A DNA stretch of 35,802 bases from Mycobacterium arosiense ATCC BAA-1401 = DSM 45069 (GCF_002086125.1 NZ_MVHG01000051.1:1-35802); one strand, 5' to 3'. Positions 1 to 8,893 are shown, numbered from the stretch's first letter. Notes: generated by a model from the sequence alone, not told the origin. Made by a program: numbers and translations.

Positions 1-222
1 ACCTTCAATCACTCGGCTACGACACGCCGGTCACCAAATCGGTCCCCGACTCGTACACCACCTTGGCGGACGCAACCCGGTCAAGAGGCCGTCCAAACCT
101 GAACCACACATCGACACGCTACGAGCGGCAGGCCACCCAGTCGAGAGAGTTTCAACCCGTCGATCCGCAAGTCTTGACAACATCTCGCCCACGGCTTTGC
201 TGGCAGCTTCGCTGCAGACGGT

Positions 223-1425
223 TCACCGCGGCGGCTTAGTTCCCACTACGCTCACGAAGCTGACACATTCTCCAGGGGTGCCCCCCAAGTTGTGGGTCAG
301 CGCAAGTGAGCGGTCGGCCGTGATCGTCTGGATCGTCCTTTCGGCTGGGGCTTCGCCGCGAAGTTGTAGCCAGCACTCAAAGAGCATCCGCAGCCCGCTG
401 GCACCGATCGGATGGCCGAATGCCTTGAGGCCCCCATCCGGGTTGACCGGTAGTTGCCCGTCGAGGTCGAATGTCCCTGCTAGCACTTCTTTCCACGCGC
501 TGCCCCGGGCGGCGAATCCAAGGTCCTCCATCAAGATCAGTTCGGTGGGCGTGAAGCAGTCGTGGACTTCGGCCATCGCCAATTGCGAACGGGGATCGGT
601 GACGCCGGCCTGCTGGTAAGCGTCTCGCGCGCTGGCCACGACTTCGGGGAAGGTAGTGAAGTCATACATCCGGTCGGCAGAGCCGGCGCCGGAGCCGGCG
701 ACCATCGATAGCCCCTTGACATATAGCGGCGCGTTGTTGTAACGCGTGGCCTCATCGGAGCGCACGACGATCGCGGCGGCGCTGCCGTCGCTGACACCGC
801 TGCAGTCAAAGACTCCGAGTTGTCCGGCGATCAGGCTGGCGTTCCTTATCGTGTCGAGACTGATCTCCTTGCGGAACTGAGCCAGTGGATTGCGGGCGCC
901 ATTGAAGTGATTTTTGTGTGCGATGCGGGCGAGCACCGTTTTGATCTCGTCTTTGGTTAGCCCGTACTTTTCGCTGTAGGCCGGTATCAGCATACTGAAC
1001 GCCGCGGGTGCAGTGAGCTCTATGTCGGTTCCGTCGCTCGGTGGATTACTGATAGTCAGCCCGGAAAAGCCACTGTCTTTAAGCTTTTCCACACCGATGG
1101 CCATAGCTATGTCGTAGGCGCCGCACGCTACCGCATAGCAGGCATTGCGTAGGGCTTCCGAGCCGGTGGCGCAATAGTTTTCCACCCGGGTGACCGGTTT
1201 GTCGGTGGTACGCAACGCCCGTGACAGAGTCAGTCCACTGTGCCCGGAGCCCATGGTGCCCAGCCAGTATGCGTCGATATCGGAGGACTCCAATCCGGCG
1301 CTGGCGAGCGCCGATTGTGAGCTATCGACGAGTAGGTCTGCGGCGCTTTTGTCCCACGCCTCACCGAACGGTGTGCAGCCCATTCCGACGATCGCGACGC
1401 GATCAGCTATTCCCGTTGAAGCCAT
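223..1425 (-). CDS. SCP-x-type thiolase (acetyl-CoA acetyltransferase family)
   Basis: A 400-residue thiolase-fold protein of the lipid-transfer/SCP-x branch, predicted to cleave a 3-oxoacyl-CoA with CoA at the end of a beta-oxidation cycle. The nucleophile is Cys85 in NYCATGSEAL. HDCF lies at 288-291, GHPIG at 337-341, and HNLGG followed by Cys387 near the C-terminus, so the full catalytic set is present. This differs from the Ltp2-type aldolases of steroid side-chain breakdown, which have lost the thiolase cysteine. The ATG follows AGGAGG at about 7 nt, and that Shine-Dalgarno sequence overlaps the TAG stop of the upstream HMG-CoA-synthase-like/DUF35 gene, so the two are probably translationally coupled and may form one complex (inference). 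It is the last gene of the minus-strand block starting at 5967. The substrate is not readable from sequence. Confidence 0.9.
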   Translation of the reverse strand: MASTGIADRVAIVGMGCTPFGEAWDKSAADLLVDSSQSALASAGLESSDIDAYWLGTMGSGHSGLTLSRALRTTDKPVTRVENYCATGSEALRNACYAVACGAYDIAMAIGVEKLKDSGFSGLTISNPPSDGTDIELTAPAAFSMLIPAYSEKYGLTKDEIKTVLARIAHKNHFNGARNPLAQFRKEISLDTIRNASLIAGQLGVFDCSGVSDGSAAAIVVRSDEATRYNNAPLYVKGLSMVAGSGAGSADRMYDFTTFPEVVASARDAYQQAGVTDPRSQLAMAEVHDCFTPTELILMEDLGFAARGSAWKEVLAGTFDLDGQLPVNPDGGLKAFGHPIGASGLRMLFECWLQLRGEAPAERTIQTITADRSLALTHNLGGTPGECVSFVSVVGTKPPR

Positions 1426-1434
1426 GGTGCCCTC

Positions 1435-2874
1435 CTAGGTGGCGGGGTCGTGTAGCGCAGGTCGCGCTTTCCAGAAGTAGTTGTGCACCCCGCCGGTGGT
1501 GGTCATCCGGCGGAAGGTCATCTGTACCCGATCGCCCACTGCGACGCCGTTCGCATCAGCGTCGGTCAGCTCGCACATGAACCGTCCTCCGCCGTCGAAG
1601 TCAACGGCCGCCAGGCATAGCGGGGGACTGGGTGAGTAGGCCAGCCGGTCGACGCTGAAGGTCGCGATGGTGGCAGGCACGTCAGCCAGCCGCTCGGTCG
1701 TCATCTGGTCGACTGCGCCGCAGTGCCAGCAGCAGCGTGCCGGGGGGAGATGCCGTGTTCGACAGCGCAGACAGCGCGCCGCGACTAGCCCGAACTTCCA
1801 GTCGGTGCGGCGGGCGCTTGGCGGCGCTGCGGCCACGGCAGGCTCCGGACGGCGTGGCGGCTCCCGGCGCAGCTGGTCTTTCCACGAAAGAAATGTCAAG
1901 TAGGACAATGTGTCGCTGCCGGAGGCGATCTGGTTGGCGACCGTCGGACTGCTTCGGTGCTCGGCTAGCGCGTCACAGGTGCGCCAGACTGAGGCGCTGG
2001 CGCCGTCGGCGAGGGTGAGTGTCACTACCACCTGCCCTGGCTTGGCACGGTCGAGCACGTCAGCCAACACCAAGCCCACTTGCGCGGTGGCCGGGTTACC
2101 GATGCTTCGGGTGAGGTCATCGGCGACAACTGCAGCAGGTACACCGCTTTGGGCTGCGGCCGCCTTGACAGCGCGTTGATGAATGCCGCAGACGATCAAG
2201 GTGTCGATGCCGTCGCGGTCCACGCCCGCGGCTAGTAAAGCGTCGGTCAGCGCTTCCAATGCCAGTGGCACGTACTGCTGTTCACCGAAACGTTCTTCCC
2301 ACAGCTGGGCACTGGTGGCATCGGGCCGTCGCCATCGATCGAGAAATTCCGCACTCATGTGTCGCGAACTCAGGTGCTCGGCCAATACCGGCGCGCCGTG
2401 TGATTCTGGCCCGACGAGCAGGGCCGCCGCGCCGTCGCCCCCAGTGGCTTCATCCATGGAGCCGGGCAGCCCGCTGCGGGTGTCGGAAAGCAGAACCATT
2501 GACGTGCGTCCAGTGGCGCCCTGCGCGAGACCAGCATCCAGCGCCGCCAGCCCGCTGCGCACCGACCCAACCATGTCGGCGGCCAGCGTGCTGGGCGCTA
2601 GGCCGAGCGCGGCGTGGATCGCGGTCGCGTTGGTCTTGTCCAGATACGCGGGGGCGGAAGTGCAGAAGTACAGCTGCCCGATGGCCGAACGGCGTCCAAG
2701 CCGCGATAGGGCGGACCGTGCCGCTTCGACGGCCAAGGTAGTGGTGTTCTCGTCGTAACTCGCTACCGCTCGGCTGCCCCTTCCCGGATTAACCCCCGAG
2801 CCCGTGCCGATCTCGCTACGCGCGAGCCGAAAATGCGGCACGTATCCGCTGTAGGCGAGTACCCCAATTTTCAT
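1435..2874 (-). CDS. HMG-CoA-synthase-like protein fused to DUF35 zinc-ribbon/OB-fold
   Basis: A 479-residue two-part protein. Residues 1 to about 310 resemble archaeal-type 3-hydroxy-3-methylglutaryl-CoA synthase (IGVLAYSGYVPHFR start; DENTTTLAVEAA at 41-52). Residues about 358-479 are a DUF35 unit: a zinc ribbon with Cys368, Cys371, Cys382 and Cys385, then an OB-fold. In archaea, separate thiolase, synthase and DUF35 proteins form one complex (established knowledge). Here two of the three are fused and the thiolase gene follows directly. Oddly, the position of the synthase nucleophile is valine (AADMVGSVRSG, V105), so classical acyl-enzyme chemistry is unlikely. The domain may be a scaffold or do other chemistry. 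The ATG has GGAG about 11 nt upstream, and an AT-rich region with an inverted repeat precedes the gene. The fold call is firm; the reaction is unknown. Confidence 0.82.
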   Translation of the reverse strand: MKIGVLAYSGYVPHFRLARSEIGTGSGVNPGRGSRAVASYDENTTTLAVEAARSALSRLGRRSAIGQLYFCTSAPAYLDKTNATAIHAALGLAPSTLAADMVGSVRSGLAALDAGLAQGATGRTSMVLLSDTRSGLPGSMDEATGGDGAAALLVGPESHGAPVLAEHLSSRHMSAEFLDRWRRPDATSAQLWEERFGEQQYVPLALEALTDALLAAGVDRDGIDTLIVCGIHQRAVKAAAAQSGVPAAVVADDLTRSIGNPATAQVGLVLADVLDRAKPGQVVVTLTLADGASASVWRTCDALAEHRSSPTVANQIASGSDTLSYLTFLSWKDQLRREPPRRPEPAVAAAPPSARRTDWKFGLVAARCLRCRTRHLPPARCCWHCGAVDQMTTERLADVPATIATFSVDRLAYSPSPPLCLAAVDFDGGGRFMCELTDADANGVAVGDRVQMTFRRMTTTGGVHNYFWKARPALHDPAT

Positions 2875-2919
2875 CGACGTCGCCGCTCCATAGTTAGTAT
2901 TAAATGATAAGTCCGTAAT

Positions 2920-2935
2920 CTATACTACAGTATAG
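2920..2935. promoter_or_regulatory. Inverted repeat upstream of the HMGS-like/DUF35 gene
   Basis: A perfect 7-nt inverted repeat with a 2-nt spacer (CTATACT-AC-AGTATAG) lies 46 nt before the start of the minus-strand HMGS-like gene, in an AT-rich stretch between it and the preceding crotonase. Its size suits a dimeric repressor operator, but it also overlaps plausible -10 hexamers, so operator function is inference. Confidence 0.4.
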
Positions 2936-2970
2936 GGACTCCAGGCTTCCGGGCCGTTGCGCAGCCCCGA

Positions 2971-3774
2971 CTAGCGCTGGCTTCGGCCCTTGGTGAATCG
3001 TGCGGTCCTGCTAAGGAATTCGGGGCTGCCGAACAAGTGTGTATTGGCGATCCGCTCAAGCTGGCGTCCGGTAACTCGGTCGGAGTCGGTACACAAGTCC
3101 ACTGCGATTTTGGCCACCCCTACCGCTTCACCGGGGAGCTGGATCAAGTCGGCGACGAAGGCGTTGACGCGGTCGTTCAATGCTTTGGCGGCAACTACGT
3201 CATGGAGAAATCCGATTTGCAGTGCTTGCTTGGCGCTGATCTGCTGGCCGGCCATCGTCAGCCACTTGGTCCAGTGGGGTCCGATCAGCCGCGCCACTCG
3301 ACTCGTCCCGCCACTGCCGGGGACGACGCCGATTCGGACCTCTGGCAGCGCGAATACCGCCGCGTCGGCAGCAAAGCGAAAGTCGCAAGATGAGGCCAGC
3401 TCCATACCGATTCCGAGACATGGCCCCTGGGCGGCCAGCACTACCGGCTTTTCGACCTCCTCGATCTTGTCGAAGATGCGGTGGAGGCTGCGATGGGCCC
3501 GTCGAAACGACTGGCCGGGGTAATCGCTCGGAGCAGCCATCGCGTGGGCGAGGCCTCCGTCTAGATCCACCCCGGCGGTGAAGTACTTGCCCTCAGCGCG
3601 GATCACCAGTACTCGTGCGCTGTCCATTTGTTCCAGCGTGTCCACCGCATCGTGGAGGCTTTGGAGCATCAGGTCGCTGAAGACGTTGTGTTTGTCGGGG
3701 CGGCAAAACGTCAGAGTGATGACACCCTCCTTGATATCGATGGAGGCATGTTCGTTGCCCGATGTGCTAACCAC
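2971..3774 (-). CDS. Enoyl-CoA hydratase/isomerase (crotonase) family
   Basis: A 267-residue crotonase-fold protein, predicted to hydrate or isomerise an enoyl-CoA. Both glutamates of classical enoyl-CoA hydratase are present: Glu125 in GIGMELASSCDF and Glu145 in FALPEVRIG, followed by the GSGGTSR loop. The reading frame extends upstream to 3894 inside the acyl-CoA dehydrogenase gene, but similarity begins only at VSTSGNEH. I therefore choose the GTG at 3774, which gives a normal family length and an 8-nt overlap with the dehydrogenase stop, typical of coupled operon genes. It stands third in the block beta-dehydrogenase, alpha-dehydrogenase, crotonase, consistent with dehydrogenation followed by hydration of the same substrate. 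It is followed by a 96-nt gap holding an AT-rich regulatory-looking stretch. Confidence 0.87.
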   Translation of the reverse strand: MVSTSGNEHASIDIKEGVITLTFCRPDKHNVFSDLMLQSLHDAVDTLEQMDSARVLVIRAEGKYFTAGVDLDGGLAHAMAAPSDYPGQSFRRAHRSLHRIFDKIEEVEKPVVLAAQGPCLGIGMELASSCDFRFAADAAVFALPEVRIGVVPGSGGTSRVARLIGPHWTKWLTMAGQQISAKQALQIGFLHDVVAAKALNDRVNAFVADLIQLPGEAVGVAKIAVDLCTDSDRVTGRQLERIANTHLFGSPEFLSRTARFTKGRSQR

Positions 3775-4951
3775 GAGGCAACCCCAATCCGCGGTGAGCG
3801 ATGATGTTGCGCATGATCTCCGAGGATCCTCCGTAGATCGTGGTGACCGTCGAGTGGCGAAAGGCATGCTCCATCTCGCCGCCGGACGGCGCAACGGCGC
3901 ATCGGTGATTAAGGAGCCCTTCTGGGCCCAGCAGATCCAGCAGATCAGCAGTCATCCGCTGCAGTGCCTCAGTGGAAAAGAGCTTGGCCACTGCGGCTTC
4001 CACGTCAGAGATTGCCCCCTGGCCGGCGAGCCAGACTGATCGCAGATTCAGCAACCGCGCGACTTCGTGGTCGATCTTGGCCGCGGCTAGTCTGCGACGC
4101 GCGGTGGGCTCTTCGAGGACGGTGCGACCATTGTGGTGGGTGCGCGCAGCCCAGGCCAGCGTTCCGTCGAGCATGCGACCCATGGTGCCCATGAATGACG
4201 AGCCGGCACCGAATGCGCTGCCCCGCTCCGTGGTCAGCGCCAGCGTCAAGAATTCCCAGCCTTTGTTGAGTTCGTGCACGCGCGCGGTGTCGGGTATCCG
4301 CACATCGGTGTAAAAGGTGATGTTCGTGCGTTCCCCGCCAAGAGTGTGTACCGGCTCCACCACGATGCCGTCGCTGTTAAGGGGCACCAGAAACATGGTC
4401 AGGCCGCGGTGTTTGGCCGTCGCCGGGTCGGTGCGGGTTAACAGCAACACCCACGTCGCCTCGTGGGCCATCGTGGTGAACATCTTCTGGCCGTTGATGA
4501 CCCAGTGGTCGCCATCGCGCACAGCACGCGTGCGCGCAGCGGCAACATCCGAACCGGAGTCGGGCTCGGAGAACCCCAACGAGATCAGCGCTTCACCGGC
4601 GACGACCTTGGCTACGACCTCGGCGCGCTGCTGCGGCGAGCCAAGGGCCCGGATCGCGCTGGCGCCGCACATGGTGGTGATCCATCCGTCTAACGGAGCG
4701 CCTGCGCGGTGCAACTGGTCGAGCAGTACCATCGCCTCGATCTCCGATAGATCTTGTCCGCCTTCTGATTTCGGCCAGGTGGGTGCCAGCCAGCCGCGCT
4801 GGGCCAGCGCCCTGTGCAGCCCCCAGTCGTGCATCGTCCCGGTCTCTAGCGAGCGCGCCACCACATCGGCGGTGACGTGGTCGGCGACGAATGTCCTGAC
4901 TTCCTCGGCGAAGGATTCGGCGCCGACCGGCAAGGAAAAGTCCATGCTCAC
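3767..4951 (-). CDS. Acyl-CoA dehydrogenase, catalytic (alpha) subunit of a pair
   Basis: A 394-residue FAD-dependent acyl-CoA dehydrogenase (FadE family) that would introduce an alpha,beta double bond into an acyl-CoA. It shows GFSEPDSGSD near 126-135, GQKMFTT near 154-160 and YGGSSEIMRNI near the C-terminus. The position used as base in medium-chain enzymes is glycine here, but Glu242 in LTTERGSAFG matches the alternative base position of isovaleryl-CoA dehydrogenase-like enzymes, so this subunit looks active. The GTG start overlaps the stop of the upstream dehydrogenase gene by 4 nt (GTGA); an ATG two codons later is an alternative start. Actinobacterial steroid degraders use alpha2beta2 enzymes made of such adjacent pairs (established knowledge). 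Assignment as the alpha partner of the 4948-5967 product is inference. Confidence 0.9.
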   Translation of the reverse strand: MSMDFSLPVGAESFAEEVRTFVADHVTADVVARSLETGTMHDWGLHRALAQRGWLAPTWPKSEGGQDLSEIEAMVLLDQLHRAGAPLDGWITTMCGASAIRALGSPQQRAEVVAKVVAGEALISLGFSEPDSGSDVAAARTRAVRDGDHWVINGQKMFTTMAHEATWVLLLTRTDPATAKHRGLTMFLVPLNSDGIVVEPVHTLGGERTNITFYTDVRIPDTARVHELNKGWEFLTLALTTERGSAFGAGSSFMGTMGRMLDGTLAWAARTHHNGRTVLEEPTARRRLAAAKIDHEVARLLNLRSVWLAGQGAISDVEAAVAKLFSTEALQRMTADLLDLLGPEGLLNHRCAVAPSGGEMEHAFRHSTVTTIYGGSSEIMRNIIAHRGLGLPRG

Positions 4952-5967
4952 ACCACCTTAGCTTGGGAGAAGATTCGGTCGGCGACCACGTCTAGGACGC
5001 CTTGGCGGTCACCGTCCAGCAGGGAAAGGGCCTTGGCGCGCCGGTAGAACAGCTGAACGTCGTACTCGAGCATGAAACCGTACCCGCCGTGAAAGTGCAG
5101 GCTCCACCGGGCGACCGCCTCGGCGGTCTGGGCTGAGAAGTAAAACGCCATTGCCGCCAGGCTCTCCGCTTCGGGAGTCCGCTGGTCAAGGGCCCAGGCG
5201 GCCTCCTGGCACAGCAGCCGCGCCCCGTCCACGGCGGCTTGGCAGTCGGCCAAATGGTGGGCGATCGATTGGAAGCTGCCCAGGGGCGCGCCGAATTGGG
5301 TGCGGTCTTTGACGTAGGCGACACCGATCTGAAGTGCCGCAGCCGCGATCCCCACGAGCTGAGCGCTCGTTAGTACGCGCCACTCGTCACGCGCCCGTTC
5401 GTAGGTGGCGGCCGCCGCCTGACCAGTTGCGATCACCGTAATCTCGGCGCCCTCTGCAGACCAGTCAGCCACCGGCAAGTCCGCCAAGTTGGGTAGGCCC
5501 GGCGGGGGGCCTGCCGGGCCTACCACGACAAGGTCGTCACCCGTCATACCGATGACACGCTGAGCGACTGCGCCGCTTGGCACCATCTTCCACGTCCCGG
5601 CCTGAGCGGCGCGCAGGCTCAGTGTCGTCAGCACGGAGCCCGACAGCACCTCGGCTAGAGGCTGCGACAGGTCGGCCGATGCTAGTAATCGCGCCGCCAC
5701 CCAACTGTCGACATAGGGCACCGGCGCTATATGGCGGCCGACCTGCTCGCAGACCAAGGCCGCATCCACAAGGCCGGCGCCGGCGCCGCCACTCGCCTCG
5801 GCAATCGCGATGCCTGGCGCACCCATCTCGCACATCGTTCGCCACAGCCTGACGTCGAACCCTGGTGGATCTGCTGATCGGGCTAGTTCGATGGCCTTAG
5901 ACTTTTCGAAGAGCGAGCCGAAGACCTCCTGAACGGCGATTTGCTCCTCGCTGAGCGCTAATTCCAT
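4948..5967 (-). CDS. Acyl-CoA dehydrogenase, short (beta) subunit of a pair
   Basis: A 339-residue acyl-CoA dehydrogenase-fold protein, shorter than a typical 380-400-residue homotetrameric enzyme. It keeps the FAD-contacting RTQFG segment (about 217-221) and HGGYGF near 290-295. It lacks the SEPDSGSD-like middle-domain signature and the C-terminal GTxEI segment of its neighbour. That pattern is typical of the non-catalytic, FAD-anchoring beta subunit of actinobacterial alpha2beta2 dehydrogenases. The ATG follows GAGGAG closely, and the stop overlaps the GTG of the alpha gene. It is the first gene of the minus-strand block and shares an 89-nt divergent promoter region with the Rieske oxygenase. 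The subunit role is inferred from the family. Confidence 0.87.
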   Translation of the reverse strand: MELALSEEQIAVQEVFGSLFEKSKAIELARSADPPGFDVRLWRTMCEMGAPGIAIAEASGGAGAGLVDAALVCEQVGRHIAPVPYVDSWVAARLLASADLSQPLAEVLSGSVLTTLSLRAAQAGTWKMVPSGAVAQRVIGMTGDDLVVVGPAGPPPGLPNLADLPVADWSAEGAEITVIATGQAAAATYERARDEWRVLTSAQLVGIAAAALQIGVAYVKDRTQFGAPLGSFQSIAHHLADCQAAVDGARLLCQEAAWALDQRTPEAESLAAMAFYFSAQTAEAVARWSLHFHGGYGFMLEYDVQLFYRRAKALSLLDGDRQGVLDVVADRIFSQAKVV

Positions 5968-6056
5968 GTGTCTCCTCGGCCCACAGTCCCAGTTGCAAGA
6001 TAGATTGATATATTATAGCTTCATACCAGATTTTCTAGAGAAAGGCCCCGTTGACA
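5968..6056. promoter_or_regulatory. Divergent promoter region, dehydrogenase block / Rieske oxygenase
   Basis: This 89-nt region lies between oppositely transcribed genes. Its centre is strongly AT-rich in a GC-rich setting. Positions 6008-6016 read ATATATTAT, which on the minus strand is ATAATATAT preceded by T, containing a perfect TATAAT for the dehydrogenase side. The same 9-mer occurs in three other promoter regions of the window. Shared control of the two blocks is inference. Confidence 0.5.
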
Positions 6057-7088
6057 ATGTCAAAGTCGTCGGACGTCTCGCCGCTGATTCTGTCGTCGAG
6101 CCGCTATCCGACCGGATGGTTCCAGATCGCATGGTCTGACGAGCTCGCGCCCGGCGAGATTAAGCTGCTTCGCTACTTTGGCGAGGACATCATTTTGTGG
6201 CGCAGCGAGAATGGAGTGCTCACCGCCCAAGACGCCTACTGCCTGCATCTGGGGGGCAACATCGGGGTCAGGGGCACCGTGGTAGGCGAGGAGGTCCAGT
6301 GCCCCTGGCACGGATGGCGCTGGAGTCAGCAGGGCCGCAACACCGACATTCCGCACAGCGCCCAAAAGTGCAAGCCCACTTTGCGTTTGAAGACGTATCC
6401 GCTGGTCGACTGGTACGGGGCGGTACTGGTCTGGCACGACATATTGCAACGCGCACCGATGTGGCAGCCCGATTGCATCGACGAACTGGAAGGGCAGGAC
6501 TACTACTCGATGCTTCCGGACTGCCGCGTCGTGCACCGCATCAAAGCCCACCCTCAGATGCCGTTGGAAAACAGCGCCGACCTGTTCCACGTGGTTTACG
6601 TCCACGGCGGAGAAGTCGGGGACATCGTGAGCTTGGAATTCGACGGGCCATATGCCACCGAACACTTGGGGATCAATTACGGCGGCCGCAAGCCAGATGG
6701 CACCTGGTTAACCCCGGAAGGGGAACGCAAGGCGCTTATTTACGCGCGAATGGGCGGCATCGGCAACACCTGGCTACGGTTCCCCGAAGAACTCCTGCCT
6801 GCGGTGCAGTTCGTCAACGTGACACCCGTCGATGAGACTTACAGTGACTACTATTTCGGAATGACCACAAGGCGCGTCCCGGGGGGCGACGGCCCGACGG
6901 GCGTGGAACGCAAGATGATCGATTTACAGATGAAGATCATCGAGCAAGACTTCTTCACATGGGAGAACATGAAGGTGTTGCACGCGCCGAACTTCGCGCC
7001 CGAGGAAGCGCCCAACTACAGTGCGGTGCGTCGCTGGGCCCGGCAGTTCTATCCAGATCCCGATGACGCTGCGGTCGATGAGCGCTGA
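6057..7088 (+). CDS. Rieske non-heme iron oxygenase, KshA-like
   Basis: A 343-residue terminal oxygenase predicted to hydroxylate its substrate using O2 and electrons from a separate reductase. A Rieske [2Fe-2S] site is visible at Cys62, His64, Cys82 and His85 (YCLHLGG, CPWHGW). The mononuclear iron ligands fit His178 and His183 in DLFHVVYVH, with Asp298 in EQDFFTWEN. The general layout matches 3-ketosteroid 9-alpha-hydroxylase oxygenases, but I cannot claim steroid as the substrate. I choose the ATG at 6057; a TTG at 6051 is in frame but less likely. A GAAAGG stretch lies about 11 nt upstream. No ferredoxin reductase gene is in the window, so the partner must be encoded elsewhere. The gene overlaps the following CoA ligase by 11 nt. 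Confidence 0.88.
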   Translation: MSKSSDVSPLILSSSRYPTGWFQIAWSDELAPGEIKLLRYFGEDIILWRSENGVLTAQDAYCLHLGGNIGVRGTVVGEEVQCPWHGWRWSQQGRNTDIPHSAQKCKPTLRLKTYPLVDWYGAVLVWHDILQRAPMWQPDCIDELEGQDYYSMLPDCRVVHRIKAHPQMPLENSADLFHVVYVHGGEVGDIVSLEFDGPYATEHLGINYGGRKPDGTWLTPEGERKALIYARMGGIGNTWLRFPEELLPAVQFVNVTPVDETYSDYYFGMTTRRVPGGDGPTGVERKMIDLQMKIIEQDFFTWENMKVLHAPNFAPEEAPNYSAVRRWARQFYPDPDDAAVDER

Positions 7089-8715
7089 GCCGTCGGTGGC
7101 GTATATGCAGCACGAGCCGCGCGATCATTACACCCTCGAAGTACTGCTGGCGCAGCATGCTGCGACCACGCCGGACAAGGTGTGTTATTACATCGACGAT
7201 GTCGCGCTGACGTTTGGCGAGTTGCACAGCAGTGCAGACACCGCGGCGGGCGCATTGCTGGGTTTGGGTGTCCAACCTGGTGATTCGGTGGCGCTGTTCG
7301 CCGACTCGTGCCCGCAGTGGCTGACCATCTGGTTGGCGCTGCCGCGCATCGGGGCCCTTTCGGTACCGGTGAACACCATGTTCAAAGGCGAATTTCTAGC
7401 TCATCAGCTGCGCGACGCGGCCGCCTCGGTAGCCGTTGTCTCGGCGCGGCTGTTAGACCGCATCCTCGAATTGCTCGACGAGCTTCCCAAGCTGCACACG
7501 GTTTTGGTGCTGGGCGAGGTCGCCGACGCCGCGGCGCCGGCGACTTCGCGGGTGCGGGTGCTATCGGCTGAGGTGCTGTCGAGCAGTGACGGCTGTGCGA
7601 TCACGGGGCGCGCTGTCCCGCTGGCGTGGAACGAACCCGCGTCGCTCATCTACACCTCGGGTACCACCGGTCCTTCCAAAGGTGTGATGGTGTCCCAGCA
7701 CTACCTCATCAGTGGTGCACAGGTCGTGGTCGACGCCGGTAACTGGTCAGAGCCCGATGTGCTGTTTGGTGCGGTGCCACTCTTTCACGGCAGCGGACTG
7801 CTCGGACTGGTTCTACCGGCCCTGATTACGGGCTGCACCAGCGTCATTGACAAGCAGTTCTCGGTGTCGGCGTGCTGGGACCGGGTGCGCAAGTATGGGG
7901 CTACCGGCATGATGGCAGTCGGGCCGATGATCATGATGCTGTGGAGTCTGCCGGAATCCGACGATGATAGCCGACTGCCATTGCAGGTGGTGCTAGCCGC
8001 ACCCATCCCTGCCGAAGTGCATCACGCCATCGAGAAACGCTATGGCGTGCGGCTCACCACAATCTATGGCCTCACCGAAGCCCAGCCAATCACCGTGATG
8101 CCTGTCACCGGACCCGCGGTGCCGGGATCGGCCGGAAAGGCCAGCCCCTACTTCGAGGTCCGGGTAGTCGACGACAACGACGAGGACGTTGCAACCGGAG
8201 TAGTGGGCGAGATCGTGTGCCGGCCGACCCGACCGCACGTCATGTTTGAGGGATATCGTGGGCGCGAGGCCGACACCCTGAACCAGATGCGCAACCTGTG
8301 GTTCCATACAGGAGATTTGGGTCGCCTCGATGCCCAAGGGTATCTGTTCTTTGTCGACCGCAAAAAGGACGCGATCCGGCGCCGCGGCGAAAACATCTCG
8401 TCCGTCGAGTTAGAACGCAGCGTCACCGCCCATCCTGCTGTCCAGGAGTGCGCGGCGCTGCCGGTGCCCAGCGAATTGGGTGAGGACGATGTCAAGATTG
8501 CCGTCATCCTTGGCGACGCCCAGCTCACCCACGAGGAGCTGATGGACCACTGCGTGGCGGTGATACCCTATTTCGCGCTACCACGCTATATCGAGTTCGT
8601 CGACAGGTTACCCAGGAACGCCACCGGCCGAGTGCAGAAGTTTCTCCTGCGCGAGCAGGGAATTACCCCGAGCACCTGGGATCGAGAAGCCGCCGGCTAC
8701 GTGATCCAGCGCTGA
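7078..8715 (+). CDS. Acyl-CoA ligase (AMP-forming, FadD/CaiC-like)
   Basis: A 545-residue ANL-superfamily adenylate-forming enzyme predicted to activate a carboxylate to its CoA thioester through an acyl-AMP. It carries the phosphate loop TSGTTGPSKG at 193-202, IYGLTEAQP, the WFHTGDLG motif, the hinge DRKKDAIRRRGENIS and the C-terminal catalytic lysine Lys521 in ATGRVQK. The hinge wording resembles crotonobetaine/carnitine-CoA ligases. The frame is open upstream to 7021, but the ATG at 7078 inside the end of the Rieske gene gives the expected N-terminus and an 11-nt overlap, implying coupled translation. Its place after an oxygenase suggests it activates an oxygenated acid or the entering substrate (inference). 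Confidence 0.9.
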   Translation: MSAEPSVAYMQHEPRDHYTLEVLLAQHAATTPDKVCYYIDDVALTFGELHSSADTAAGALLGLGVQPGDSVALFADSCPQWLTIWLALPRIGALSVPVNTMFKGEFLAHQLRDAAASVAVVSARLLDRILELLDELPKLHTVLVLGEVADAAAPATSRVRVLSAEVLSSSDGCAITGRAVPLAWNEPASLIYTSGTTGPSKGVMVSQHYLISGAQVVVDAGNWSEPDVLFGAVPLFHGSGLLGLVLPALITGCTSVIDKQFSVSACWDRVRKYGATGMMAVGPMIMMLWSLPESDDDSRLPLQVVLAAPIPAEVHHAIEKRYGVRLTTIYGLTEAQPITVMPVTGPAVPGSAGKASPYFEVRVVDDNDEDVATGVVGEIVCRPTRPHVMFEGYRGREADTLNQMRNLWFHTGDLGRLDAQGYLFFVDRKKDAIRRRGENISSVELERSVTAHPAVQECAALPVPSELGEDDVKIAVILGDAQLTHEELMDHCVAVIPYFALPRYIEFVDRLPRNATGRVQKFLLREQGITPSTWDREAAGYVIQR

Positions 8716-8893
8716 TCCCGGTTGCCACCCTAGGTTTGATAGCGCTTGAGGCACATCCGATCTCCATCGGCCAAAGTGGTAATGCTGGCGCAATCGGTTG
8801 ATCTTGGCGACTATATCGGGATGGATAACCGTCCGGCAGCGCAAGGTGAATCGGTTGCGCTGGGAGATGAACTCGAATGGCGCCAGTGTCGCT

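Noticed and set aside
1..222. Open reading through the left edge, possible 3' end of a gene or mobile element
   Set aside because: All three plus-strand frames were read; none shows a recognisable motif, and one has an early stop. Too short and generic to annotate.
1190..2758. Long plus-strand open frames opposite the thiolase and HMGS-like genes
   Set aside because: They are antisense to clearly conserved coding sequence and are Arg/Ser/Pro-rich, as expected for GC-rich shadow frames.
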